Assembly (NCBI RefSeq): GCF_004684205.1 | Contig: NZ_SRIO01000009.1 | Location: 48,569-112,568, forward strand | Reading direction: 5' to 3' | Length of the DNA: 64,000 nt | From: Candidatus Macondimonas diazotrophica | GTDB taxonomy: Bacteria; Pseudomonadota; Gammaproteobacteria; UBA5335 | Part shown: piece by piece, positions 1 through 12,314 of the stretch | Numbering within the stretch: the stretch's first letter is position 1 | How the letters are laid out: the number at the start of each line of letters is the position of its first letter | Position numbers and translations under genes: made by a program | The notes under the pieces: generated by a model | The model's database searches: none | What the model was told of the DNA's origin: nothing | Seen by the model: the letters and a program-made list of their open reading frames with translations, nothing else

Positions 1-299
1 GCGTCGGCGCCACGATCCTGCAAGCCGATGTCCCCCGCTCCACCGCATTCCGATCCGCCGCGCGGGGCGCGCTCGATGCCGACTTGCCGCTGAACGGCGG
101 GGACGATTACGAGCTGTGTTTCACGATGCCCGAGCACCATGCTGCTCGCGTGGAAGCGTTGACCCACGCAACTGGCTGCCCGATCACCCGAATTGGCTGC
201 ATCACGACCGAACCCGGTGTCCGTTGTCACGACGCAGCGGGCGAACCGATGGCCGTAACGCGCTCCGGTTTCGATCATTTCAACCCTGCAGCGCCATGA
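1..299 (+). CDS. thiL: Thiamine-monophosphate kinase, C-terminal part (5' end outside window)
   Basis: ThiL phosphorylates thiamine monophosphate to thiamine diphosphate, the last step of cofactor synthesis in the cytoplasm. Only about the last 98 codons are present; the reading frame enters from the left edge at base 3. The visible part contains LNGGDDYELCFT, the conserved GGDDYEL segment of the ThiL C-terminal domain. The stop codon overlaps the ATG of pgpA in an ATGA, so the two are translationally coupled; thiL-pgpA (often after nusB) is a common gammaproteobacterial arrangement. Identification rests on this motif plus the neighbour. Confidence 0.9.
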   Translation, partial: VGATILQADVPRSTAFRSAARGALDADLPLNGGDDYELCFTMPEHHAARVEALTHATGCPITRIGCITTEPGVRCHDAAGEPMAVTRSGFDHFNPAAP

Positions 300-799
300 C
301 ACGCAGCGCCAAATCCCATCGCCCCCCGAAACTCCCGTCCTTATGGCGCCATCCCGACCTGCTCATCGCCACCGGTTTCGGCAGCGGCCTCAGTCCATGG
401 GCGCCGGGGACCTGCGGGACACTCGTTGCCCTGGGGATTTATCTGGCAGGACTCCAGATGCTGCCGGTAGGACCTTACGCGGCCTTCGTGGCGGCTGCCT
501 TCTGGGCCGGTGCGTGGTTCTGCGAGCGAGCCGAGCGGCTGACCGCACTCCATGACCCGGGCATGCTGGTGGTCGATGAATGGGTGGGCTACTGGCTGGC
601 TCTGCTTCCAGCCGTGGCGCAAGGAGCATCGGGCTGGAAACCGGCGCTCGCTGGGTTCGTGCTGTTCCGGATATTCGATATCGCCAAACCATGGCCGGCC
701 AATGTCGCCGACAAACGCCTGCCTGGCGGGCTCGGCACCATGACCGACGACGTGCTTGCCGGCGCTTATGCTGCGCTCATCATGTTGATGCTGTTCTAA
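296..799 (+). CDS. pgpA: Phosphatidylglycerophosphatase A
   Basis: PgpA dephosphorylates phosphatidylglycerol phosphate to phosphatidylglycerol at the inner membrane. The product is 167 residues, normal for the family. Visible signatures are GFGSGLSPWAPGTCGT (27-42), VVDEWVGYW (92-100), FRIFD (124-128) and a DD pair near 151, matching the acidic metal-binding residues of PgpA. Hydrophobic stretches around 45-75, 98-125 and 153-167 are likely membrane segments. The ATG at 296 is chosen because it overlaps the thiL stop as ATGA and starts the conserved N-terminus; a longer open frame upstream lies inside thiL. Confidence 0.93.
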   Translation: MTRSAKSHRPPKLPSLWRHPDLLIATGFGSGLSPWAPGTCGTLVALGIYLAGLQMLPVGPYAAFVAAAFWAGAWFCERAERLTALHDPGMLVVDEWVGYWLALLPAVAQGASGWKPALAGFVLFRIFDIAKPWPANVADKRLPGGLGTMTDDVLAGAYAALIMLMLF

Positions 800-814
800 G
801 GCGAACCTGGCGAT

Positions 815-1645
815 TCACGCCGGATCTTGGATGTCCTTGACCCGCTCCACCACTGCATAGGCTGAGTGGTTGTGGATGGATTCGAAATTCTCCGATTCCA
901 CGGTATAGGCCAGCACCCGCTCGTCGGCGTCCAGTCGCACGGCGACATCGCGCACCATGTCCTCGACGAACTTGGGATTGTCATAGGCGCGTTCGGTGAC
1001 GAACTTCTCATCCGGGCGCTTGAGCAGCCCATAGAGCTGCGCCGAGGCCTCGGTTTCGACCAAGTCGACCAGATCTTCGATCCAGACGTCCCCCTGGCAG
1101 CGAACCTCGACCGTGACGTGCGAGCGCTGATTGTGCGCCCCGTAGTCCGAGATTTCCTTGGAGCAAGGACACAGACTGGTGACGGGCACCACCACGCGGA
1201 CCAGGGTCTGTGCACCGCCGGCGGGGGTGGAAACACCGGTCAGCGTGACTTCGTAGTCCATCAGACTGCGCACACCGGAAACCGGGGCGGACTTGTCGAC
1301 AAAGTAGGGAAAGGCGATTTCCAGGTGACCACTGTCCGCTTCGAGCCGGCTGGTCATGCGCTGCATGAGCATGTTCAGGCTGTGCACGGTCAGAACGTCG
1401 TCGTGCTCCCCCAGGATCGCGACGAAACGCGACATGTGGGTGCCCTTCTGGTGGTGCGGCAGACTGACGTACATGTTGAGCCGTGCGACGGTGTGTTGCA
1501 CCCCGCCGGAACGATCGGCCACGCGCAGCGGATGGCGGATGCTGCGAATACCCACACGATCGATGGCAATGCGGCGATGATCGGCGCTGCCCTGAACGTC
1601 GGCAATATCGGTGATGATAGAGGCCACCTGGCCCGGAACTTTCAT
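815..1645 (-). CDS. folE2: GTP cyclohydrolase FolE2 (type IB)
   Basis: FolE2 converts GTP to 7,8-dihydroneopterin triphosphate, the shared precursor of folate and of queuosine. The 276-residue length fits the family. Visible signatures are [13 protein letters not shown] (62-74) and [12 protein letters not shown] (155-166), which carries the active-site cysteine (C159). The start at 1645 is chosen because a GAGG lies just upstream and MKVPGQ opens the folded domain; an in-frame ATG 37 codons earlier adds a non-conserved extension. queD lies 157 bp upstream on the same strand, so FolE2 may feed QueD as well as folate synthesis. FolE2 is the metal-flexible enzyme often used under zinc limitation; no clear Zur box is seen. 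Confidence 0.95.
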   Translation of the reverse strand: MKVPGQVASIITDIADVQGSADHRRIAIDRVGIRSIRHPLRVADRSGGVQHTVARLNMYVSLPHHQKGTHMSRFVAILGEHDDVLTVHSLNMLMQRMTSRLEADSGHLEIAFPYFVDKSAPVSGVRSLMDYEVTLTGVSTPAGGAQTLVRVVVPVTSLCPCSKEISDYGAHNQRSHVTVEVRCQGDVWIEDLVDLVETEASAQLYGLLKRPDEKFVTERAYDNPKFVEDMVRDVAVRLDADERVLAYTVESENFESIHNHSAYAVVERVKDIQDPA

Positions 1646-1802
1646 GATGGCGTTATCCTCGAAAAACCCTGGTCTCGATGCCGGCACAACATGCCCTTCC
1701 CGAACGGTGCGCCAGTGAAGACCGTGACCTTTCGATCGTATAGCCTCGAGGCGCAAAGGGGAAGGGCGTCATTGGCGCTTGGGCGCATGCGGTCACGCCG
1801 CG

Positions 1803-2183
1803 TCAGGTCTCACTGTAGCGCACCTTGGCGCGGTCGGTTTCCCAGATCGTGATCGCCGAGACGCACACCCCAGCGCCACCAAGCGCTGTCGCCAGGCGTT
1901 GGTGGATATGGCGCGCGATCTGCTCAGCCGTGGGATTGAGGCGATCAAAGGGGGGCAGATCGTTCAGATGACGGTGATCCAGTTGCTCGGTGATGGCCCG
2001 CAGTGCGGCCTTGATGTCCTGAAAGTCGATCGCCAGATCGATGTCATTCAGGGTGTTGGCAACGACCTCTGCCTCCACCTTCCAGTTGTGGCCGTGCAGC
2101 CGGGAACACGGCCCGGGATGCCCGCGCAGGATATGAGAGGCGGAAAATTCGGTCAGGACAGTGAGGGTATAGGTGCCGGGCAT
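1803..2183 (-). CDS. queD: 6-carboxy-5,6,7,8-tetrahydropterin synthase QueD
   Basis: QueD turns dihydroneopterin triphosphate into 6-carboxytetrahydropterin, an early step of queuosine tRNA modification. The 126-residue protein shows the zinc histidines (H17, H30 and H32, with CSRLHGH at 26-32), the catalytic cysteine C26, the DH pair at 69-70 and a WETDRAKVRY tail with E115, as in the 6-pyruvoyltetrahydropterin synthase/QueD family. AGAGGA sits a few bases before the ATG. It is upstream of folE2 on the same strand, consistent with a substrate-supply pair. A folate-pathway pyruvoyltetrahydropterin synthase is less likely because the CxxxHGH motif is the QueD type. Confidence 0.92.
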   Translation of the reverse strand: MPGTYTLTVLTEFSASHILRGHPGPCSRLHGHNWKVEAEVVANTLNDIDLAIDFQDIKAALRAITEQLDHRHLNDLPPFDRLNPTAEQIARHIHQRLATALGGAGVCVSAITIWETDRAKVRYSET

Positions 2184-2282
2184 AAGGGTCCTCTGGGGAC
2201 CGAAAAAAGGCCACGTATTATGCGTGATTCCGCGGAGGATAACCAGACGGCATCATTGTCTCGCCACCCGCCCGAGGCAAAG

Positions 2283-2312
2283 AAGGCCAAGGGCGCGAAC
2301 GCCCCTGGCCTT
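2283..2312 (-). terminator. Hairpin terminator of the first secreted-protein gene
   Basis: An inverted repeat with 13-base arms and one mismatch around a CGAA loop lies about 50 bp past the stop of the minus-strand gene ending at 2364. It is AT-rich at the outer ends, so it could stop transcription from either side. Its arms (GGCCAAGGGCG type) closely resemble those of the terminator at 3409-3440. Confidence 0.7.
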
Positions 2313-2363
2313 GCGGTAGCGTAGCGCAGGACCGATGCACCATCGGCCTGCATATGGCGTCTC

Positions 2364-2759
2364 TTACCGCTGCGGGTTAAACCCCAGGAAGGTGCGAGTG
2401 CGGGAGTAGGCCACATCCACCACGTCGATATCGGCGCCGCTTTCGACAGTGCGATAGGCATTGCCCGTGTAGTTACCCGTCGAGGTGTAGGTGAAAAACG
2501 GGGATACCGTATATTTGGTCACGAAATTCGACTCTCGCTCCACACCGCCCGGGACGTCGGTATAAGTAGCATCATACGTCGGAGACGTGAACTGGGTGTT
2601 GACCCCGACGCCGACTGTACGGCTGACGAGAACACCGGGAATCGTGAAAGCCTGACCTTGAACGGTGGCCAGTTCGACGTTGTTCATTTCGACCAGCTCG
2701 GCCTGCGCAGCCAGAGGGGCCAAGGCAAAAAGTCCTACAGAGGCAAGTTTCAGCTTCAT
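2364..2759 (-). CDS. Small secreted protein with post-signal GQ motif, type A, copy 1
   Basis: Function not recognised. The 131-residue product starts with a Sec signal peptide (MKLKLASVGLFALAPLAAQA, cleavage after AQA) followed at once by ELVEMNNVELATVQGQ. The mature part is rich in Thr, Tyr, Ser and Val with no cysteine, which suggests a beta-rich exported protein, and ends RTRTFLGFNPQR. It is a clear paralogue of the gene at 3482-3877, sharing SPTYDATYTDV-like, GGVER and YRTV segments. The start at 2759 is set by the signal peptide and a preceding AAGG. A strong sigma70 promoter lies at 2841-2870 and a hairpin terminator follows, so it is a monocistronic unit. The ELAxVxGQ motif resembles the N-terminus of some uncharacterised gammaproteobacterial exported families (DUF6160-like); that likeness is from memory. 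Confidence 0.8.
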   Translation of the reverse strand: MKLKLASVGLFALAPLAAQAELVEMNNVELATVQGQAFTIPGVLVSRTVGVGVNTQFTSPTYDATYTDVPGGVERESNFVTKYTVSPFFTYTSTGNYTGNAYRTVESGADIDVVDVAYSRTRTFLGFNPQR

Positions 2760-2840
2760 CCTTAAATAACTCCGACAGTATTTAGAAAGTTCTTGGATCG
2801 TGAGTCTTAATATGCCAAGCATCGATACCCAGCACCTGTA

Positions 2841-2870
2841 TGTATACATCCTTGCCCACCCAGGTGTCAA
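2841..2870 (-). promoter_or_regulatory. Sigma70 promoter of secreted-protein gene A1
   Basis: On the minus strand TTGACA and TATACA are separated by 18 bases, giving a transcript with a leader of roughly 75 bases. The spacer starts CCTGGG, and the -10 continues as TATACATA. The same GACACCTGRG and TATACATA words recur in the promoter of the paralogue at 3945-3973, suggesting common control. Confidence 0.75.
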
Positions 2871-3408
2871 AACAATCTTAAGTAAAGCAACCTGAAATTT
2901 TTCTCCTAGCAAGTTGTTTTTTATTTTGAAATCGATCGTTCATGTAACTTTTCTTACACGACAAGCCCATTAAACCAGCCGATCATCAGCGTCGTTTTAT
3001 TGACCCCGTCCGCCGGTGCTGTGCCATGCAAGTGCCACCCAGGAGTTCACCGGATCAAATCGCAGCTCACCGATTTATCGCCATGCTTGCTTCCAACATC
3101 ACTGTTGCAGTGACCCCGGCGCCGGGCAAGCTCCAGTTCGCGGATTACAGCGACCGGTCCCACTCCCGGCAGATCGGCTTGCTTGCAGCCTTCGCGATTC
3201 TCGTAGACCACCAGCCCGGCAATTGTCGGCCACATATAGCCCGGCGAACCGATCATGCTGGCCGATGGATGACTGCGCTGCGGCGTGTGGAGTCTGGTCA
3301 TACATTCGAGCCGCTTTTCATGATCCCAGGCCGAGACGGCCTGCCCATGCGGGTATCATCCAACTCGCAGGAGATGCCGTGCTGATTGTGGATGAAATAA
3401 CGCGACAG
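2871..3408. other. Intergenic stretch without a supported gene
   Basis: The first ~130 bases are clearly more AT-rich than the surroundings and sit upstream of the A1 promoter. The rest is GC-rich, and short open frames on both strands there lack a convincing ribosome binding site or recognisable motif. A minus-strand frame around 3047-3301 (including ADLPGVGPVAVIRELELARR) could be a decayed gene fragment, but nothing identifies it. Confidence 0.4.
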
Positions 3409-3440
3409 AAAGCCAAGGACGCGGGAACGTCCCTGGCTTT
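3409..3440 (-). terminator. Hairpin terminator of secreted-protein gene A2
   Basis: Arms AAAGCCAAGGACG and CGTCCCTGGCTTT pair at 12 of 13 positions around a short loop, about 40 bp beyond the stop of the gene ending at 3482. The design matches the terminator after copy A1, supporting duplication of the whole transcription unit. Confidence 0.7.
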
Positions 3441-3481
3441 GAGATCATCACAATGGCGCTATCCGGGTTGTGAATCCAGAA

Positions 3482-3877
3482 TCAGCGCTCAGGATTGAAC
3501 CACAGGAAGGTACGGGTGCGGGTGTAGCCGACATCCCACAGGTCGATATCGACATCACTGTCGACAGTGCGATAGGAATTAGTCGTGAAGTTGCCTGTGG
3601 ATTGGTATTTAAAATAAGGGGTAACCGTATAGTTCGTATCGAAACTGGACGTGCGTTCGACACCTCCAGCCACGTCCGTATAGGTTGCATCATAAGTCGG
3701 CGGCGTAAAAACGGTTGTCACCCCCACGTCAAATGTGCGGCTGAACACAATACCGGGAATGGTGACCGCCTGACCATTGACGTCGGCCAGTTCTGTGTCC
3801 TGCATCTCGACCAGTTCGGCCTGAACGGCCATGGGGGCGAGCGCCAAGAGGCCCAAGTAACCAAGTTTCAGCTTCAT
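3482..3877 (-). CDS. Small secreted protein with post-signal GQ motif, type A, copy 2
   Basis: Function not recognised. It has 131 residues, the same length as copy 1, with a Sec signal (MKLKLGYLGLLALAPMAVQA) followed by ELVEMQDTELADVNGQ. The mature part carries PTYDATYTDVAGGVER, YQSTGNFTTNSYRTVDS and a C-terminal DVGYTRTRTFLWFNPER, closely matching copy 1 throughout. No cysteines are visible; composition suggests beta structure. CGGAG lies nine bases before the ATG, which also opens the signal peptide. Its own sigma70 promoter (3945-3973) and hairpin terminator make it monocistronic. Confidence 0.8.
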   Translation of the reverse strand: MKLKLGYLGLLALAPMAVQAELVEMQDTELADVNGQAVTIPGIVFSRTFDVGVTTVFTPPTYDATYTDVAGGVERTSSFDTNYTVTPYFKYQSTGNFTTNSYRTVDSDVDIDLWDVGYTRTRTFLWFNPER

Positions 3878-3944
3878 AGGTACAGACTCCGATATGGGAA
3901 AAACGTCGTGCATCCATGCTGGATGAAGCATCGCAGCACACTTA

Positions 3945-3973
3945 TGTATAGTTGGCCTCAGGTGTCGGGTCAA
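3945..3973 (-). promoter_or_regulatory. Sigma70 promoter of secreted-protein gene A2
   Basis: TTGACC and TATACA on the minus strand are separated by 17 bases. The spacer holds CGACACCTGAGG and the -10 reads on as TATACATA, like the A1 promoter. The predicted leader is about 60 bases. Confidence 0.75.
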
Positions 3974-4230
3974 AGCGACGCCACAGATTCTGGCGACAGC
4001 GCACGAGGTCGACGGTGAGACGGCACCCACATCGAAAATCAATCGGACAATTGTGAAGCGAAAACGTCTTTACGGAGGGAAGAAGCACGCCGATGGCGTT
4101 GGCGAGGCGGGAGGAATTCCGACACAGGATGTGTTTTCAGATGGCGCTCGTGCAACGGGGGCGATGACCCGCCCCCGCGCATTTGAGACCGAACAGGATC
4201 GATACGCACAGCACATCGATCTCAAGCAGC
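3974..4230. other. Intergenic stretch between the type A and type B secreted-protein genes
   Basis: It holds a perfect 8-bp hairpin CGGGGGCG/CGCCCCCG at 4156-4177, placed as the possible terminator of the minus-strand gene ending at 4231, although no T-run follows. No further gene is supported. Confidence 0.5.
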
Positions 4231-4584
4231 TCAGTCGCTGTAGGAGCGTCCCCAGGAGAAACGTGGGGCGATATACTTGGTGCCGGCATCGTTGCCGACG
4301 ACGACCGACTTGCTGTACCAGCGACCCGAGTAGAGGCTCGTCACGTCCTTGCTGCCACCAACTTCCCAATCGGTGCCGGAAGTGCCGCCCGCATACACTT
4401 CCTTCTGGATAGCGTAGCCGGCGACGATACCGGACCAGGTGGCGCTAAAATCAACGTTGCCCGACCACGAAAATGCCTGACCGCTGACTGCGGCCATCTC
4501 GGCATCCTGCATTTCCGTCATCTCGGCCTGAGCAGCCAGCGGGGCCAGGGCCAGGAGGCCTAGGGAAGCCAGTTTCATTTTCAT
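4231..4584 (-). CDS. Small secreted protein with post-signal GQ motif, type B, copy 1
   Basis: Function not recognised. The 117-residue product has a Sec signal (MKMKLASLGLLALAPLAAQA) followed by EMTEMQDAEMAAVSGQ, the same N-terminal module as the type A neighbours. Its mature part differs: SGNVDFSATWSGIVAGYAIQ, KEVYAGGTSGTDWEVG, VVVGNDAGTKYIAPRFSWGR. It aligns with the gene at 4759-5094 (TDWELG, ISVGNDSGDKFVYRYTAWGR). GGAGTG is eight bases before the ATG. A likely promoter (TTGACG, 17-base spacer, TGATAA) lies at 4654-4682. Confidence 0.8.
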   Translation of the reverse strand: MKMKLASLGLLALAPLAAQAEMTEMQDAEMAAVSGQAFSWSGNVDFSATWSGIVAGYAIQKEVYAGGTSGTDWEVGGSKDVTSLYSGRWYSKSVVVGNDAGTKYIAPRFSWGRSYSD

Positions 4585-4622
4585 GTCAATTCACTCCGGA
4601 GTTCAAGGAACAGAATTTTCAA

Positions 4623-4651
4623 GGGCGCCGCCGGAATCGACCGCGGCGCCC
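4623..4651 (-). terminator. Strong GC hairpin between the two type B genes
   Basis: On the minus strand GGGCGCCGCGG and CCGGCGGCGCCC form a long stem around TCGATT, followed by TTGAAAATTC. It ends the transcript of the gene 4759-5094 and overlaps the predicted start of the next unit (promoter 4654-4682), so it could also act in the leader of the downstream gene. Confidence 0.7.
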
Positions 4652-4653
4652 CT

Positions 4654-4682
4654 TTATCATCCAGCAGGGGCTACCGCGTCAA
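4654..4682 (-). promoter_or_regulatory. Possible sigma70 promoter of secreted-protein gene B1
   Basis: TTGACG and TGATAA on the minus strand are 17 bases apart, with the predicted start just inside the GC hairpin. Weaker than the type A promoters. Confidence 0.45.
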
Positions 4683-4758
4683 AGTGTCTCCGATCGCCAA
4701 CAGGCGATACGTAGACCGGCGAACCTTTCCCTGCACCGGATCACTCACCAGAGGATGA

Positions 4759-5094
4759 TCAATTCCGTCCCCAAGCCGTATAGCGGTATACGAACTTATC
4801 TCCACTGTCGTTGCCAACGGAGATGGAGCGATTGAGATAACGTCCTCCGGAAACCGGATTGGATACTTCGCTGCCCTGACCCAGTTCCCAATCGGTGGAG
4901 CTGAGCTTGTATCCATACACGTTCTTGTAGACATCAACGCCAGCGATGACTTTGTCAAACGTGAAATTGAAATCGAACGTAATGCCTTGACCGGAAACGC
5001 CGGCCAGCTCGGCGTCCTGCATTTCGACAAGTTCGGCATGGGCAGCCATTGGTGCCAAGGTGAGCAGAGCCAGGGAAGCGAGTTTCTGTTTCAT
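4759..5094 (-). CDS. Small secreted protein with post-signal GQ motif, type B, copy 2
   Basis: Function not recognised. The 111-residue product starts MKQKLASLALLTLAPMAAHA (Sec signal) followed by ELVEMQDAELAGVSGQ. The mature part has alternating aromatic and small residues (FDFNFTFDKV, YKNVYGYKLS, TDWELGQG, RSISVGNDSGDKF) and ends RYTAWGRN; no cysteine. It is a paralogue of the gene at 4231-4584. AGAGG lies six bases before the ATG. A perfect 8-bp hairpin (GGGATTCC/GGAATCCC, 5123-5143) lies 29 bases upstream, in the presumed leader or operator. Confidence 0.8.
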   Translation of the reverse strand: MKQKLASLALLTLAPMAAHAELVEMQDAELAGVSGQGITFDFNFTFDKVIAGVDVYKNVYGYKLSSTDWELGQGSEVSNPVSGGRYLNRSISVGNDSGDKFVYRYTAWGRN

Positions 5095-5122
5095 CGGATG
5101 CCTCTTTGAAATGAAGGGTACT

Positions 5123-5143
5123 GGGATTCCACAACGGAATCCC
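5123..5143 (-). promoter_or_regulatory. Perfect inverted repeat upstream of secreted-protein gene B2
   Basis: GGGATTCC and GGAATCCC are separated by five bases, 29 bases before the ATG. It could be an operator palindrome or a leader hairpin; there is no T-run, so a terminator is unlikely. Confidence 0.5.
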
Positions 5144-5237
5144 GTCCAAGCCTGAATGACTTCGATGACGGTTCGATGATCGCCTCGGTTACCGGTTGAT
5201 TGCCTTTCGTCCCCTGTTCGCAGTGAGCAGCCCCTCC

Positions 5238-5267
5238 AAAAAAGACACCCCGCCGAAGCGGGGTGTC
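5238..5267 (-). terminator. Rho-independent terminator of groESL
   Basis: On the minus strand GACACCCCG, a six-base loop and CGGGGTGTC form a perfect 9-bp stem followed by six Ts, about 40 bp past the groEL stop. Confidence 0.93.
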
Positions 5268-5306
5268 AGATGGGAACCCAACGGGTTCAGGGCGAGTAAC
5301 GACTTC

Positions 5307-6974
<1,668 letters not shown>

Positions 6975-7012
6975 TTAACCTCCAGAATTAACAATCAGCC
7001 GGAACGGACGTT

Positions 7013-7300
7013 TCAGTTCAGAATCGCCAGAATGTCGTCTTCGCGCATCACCAGCAGATCCTGGCCGTCCAGCTTGACTTCCGTGCCGGAATACTTGGCA
7101 AACAGCACCTTGTCGCCGACCTTCACGGTCAGCGCGCGCACTTCGCCGCTATCCAGCGGCTTGCCGGTGCCGACGGAAACGACTTCGCCCTTGGCGGGCT
7201 TTTCGGCGGCAGAATCCGGAATCACGATCCCGCCGGGGGAAGTGCGTTCTTCCTCCAGACGTTTGACGACCACACGATCATGCAAAGGGCGAATGTTCAT
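7013..7300 (-). CDS. groS: Co-chaperonin GroES (10 kDa)
   Basis: GroES is the heptameric lid of the GroEL chamber. The 95-residue product starts [18 protein letters not shown] and contains the mobile-loop segment [21 protein letters not shown]; the end [17 protein letters not shown](R) is also family-typical. GAGGAGATCC precedes the ATG. It is the first gene of the operon, downstream of a sigma70 promoter and a CIRCE operator. Confidence 0.99.
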   Translation of the reverse strand: MNIRPLHDRVVVKRLEEERTSPGGIVIPDSAAEKPAKGEVVSVGTGKPLDSGEVRALTVKVGDKVLFAKYSGTEVKLDGQDLLVMREDDILAILN

Positions 7301-7374
7301 CTGAGGATCTCCTCGTCAAGTTGAACGCCGGTCGGCGCAATGGTTGCTGTGATGGGGTGCGTCGCATGGCGTTG

Positions 7375-7401
7375 CTAGCACTCACCGATCTTGAGTGCCA
7401 A
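7375..7401 (-). promoter_or_regulatory. CIRCE operator of groESL
   Basis: The plus strand reads CTAGCACTC, nine bases, GAGTGCCAA. This matches the CIRCE consensus TTAGCACTC-N9-GAGTGCTAA with one mismatch in each arm. It lies immediately after the -10 box, so HrcA bound here would block initiation. HrcA is encoded at 56456-57508. Confidence 0.93.
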
Positions 7402-7428
7402 TAATAGCGGTCGAATCGGGTGAGTCAA
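7401..7428 (-). promoter_or_regulatory. Sigma70 promoter of groESL
   Basis: TTGACT and TATTAT on the minus strand are 16 bases apart and directly abut the CIRCE operator. No clear sigma32 sequence was noted, which fits a HrcA-type heat-shock gene. Confidence 0.8.
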
Positions 7429-7577
7429 GCCTCTTTGCCAGCCTTGTGCCGTAGCGTCGTTTGATGCATTTCAGTAGCCTTACCGTCCATGAATCCGTGC
7501 ATGCGCATGGAACAGGCCGGGGAAACCGATGCGGCGCCGTCCGCACTGCCATTCCCGTTCTACGGAGGAACCGGAAA

Positions 7578-11434
<3,857 letters not shown>

Positions 11435-11448
11435 TCGCCCAAGCGAGG

Positions 11449-11467
11449 GCCGCCGGGTTCCGGCGGC
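11449..11467 (+). terminator. Possible hairpin terminator after adhC
   Basis: GCCGCCGG and CCGGCGGC form an 8-bp stem with a three-base loop, 15 bp past the adhC stop. No T-run follows, so this may be a processing or Rho-associated structure. Confidence 0.45.
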
Positions 11468-11549
11468 TGCGGGGCGCAGGCCCGGCGCGTTGGCGGGACT
11501 GGCTTGTTAGAATGCCCTATTCTCAGCGATCCGCTGACAGAGGAATGTC

Positions 11550-11774
11550 ATGACCATCGACAACCATACCCGGATCCTCGAGTTCCCAGAGCTGCGTGAA
11601 AACATCCGCACTCAGAAACTCGGTAACCGGCGCTTCGAGGAATGCAATGATCTGGACCGTCAAATCCGCCGGCTTGAGGACGAAGGCAGCCCCAAAGCCG
11701 ATGAAACCATGGAAGCGCTGAAAAAGGCGCGCCTGGCACTCAAGGATGAGCGCTATCGGATGTTGACGACCTAG
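11550..11774 (+). CDS. YdcH family small protein (DUF465)
   Basis: A 74-residue, highly charged helical protein. FPELRENIRTQ, FEECNDLDRQIRRLED and LKKARLALKDERYRML are the pattern of the YdcH/DUF465 family, whose role is not established. GAGGAA lies just upstream of the ATG. It stands alone between adhC and a small membrane-protein gene. Confidence 0.88.
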   Translation: MTIDNHTRILEFPELRENIRTQKLGNRRFEECNDLDRQIRRLEDEGSPKADETMEALKKARLALKDERYRMLTT

Positions 11775-11844
11775 ACTGCCTTGCGCCGCCCGGCAAAGCC
11801 TAGGCATTGACGCCATCCCCTACCCCACAGCACCCGAGCTTCCC

Positions 11845-12249
11845 ATGAAACTGCTGCTGACCTACGGTCTCGCCCTCATGATTTTCCTCGTTCTGGATGC
11901 CGTGTGGCTGGGCTATCTGTGCAAGGACTTCTATCTGTCTCGCATGGAGCCGATCATGCTCGAACGCCCACGCATGGGCGCCGCAATGCTGTTCTATACC
12001 GTCTATGTCACCGGTCTGATGTATTTTGTGATTGTCCCCGCGCTGTCCACAGGGGGCTGGCATGCGGCGGCGGTGAATGGTGGCCTGTTCGGCTTTTTCA
12101 CCTACCTGACATACAACGCAACGGCCTACGCGGTGATCAAGCGATTCGATCTTGGGCTTGCCGTGGTCGATGTCGCCTGGGGCAGCTTCATCGCCGCAAC
12201 CGTCTCCGCGCTGACGGTGCTGGGAATTCAATGGTGGGATACCCCGTAG
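11845..12249 (+). CDS. DUF2177 family membrane protein
   Basis: A 134-residue inner-membrane protein with about four hydrophobic segments (4-25, 45-65, 72-95, 108-128). LDAVWLGYLCKDFYLSRM near the N-terminus and FGFFTYLTYNATAYAVIKRFD in the middle are typical of DUF2177. No function is known for the family. Start chosen at the ATG opening the first helix. Confidence 0.88.
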   Translation: MKLLLTYGLALMIFLVLDAVWLGYLCKDFYLSRMEPIMLERPRMGAAMLFYTVYVTGLMYFVIVPALSTGGWHAAAVNGGLFGFFTYLTYNATAYAVIKRFDLGLAVVDVAWGSFIAATVSALTVLGIQWWDTP

Positions 12250-12314
12250 CGGGGACAGGTTCGAAGCAGCAGGACGCTCAACCTGCGATGCAAACCTGAA
12301 CCCGGGCTTCACGC

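Noticed and set aside
3016..3498. Plus-strand frames between the type A secreted-protein genes
   Set aside because: No ribosome binding site, no motif, low-complexity composition, and one runs into the terminator and end of gene A2.
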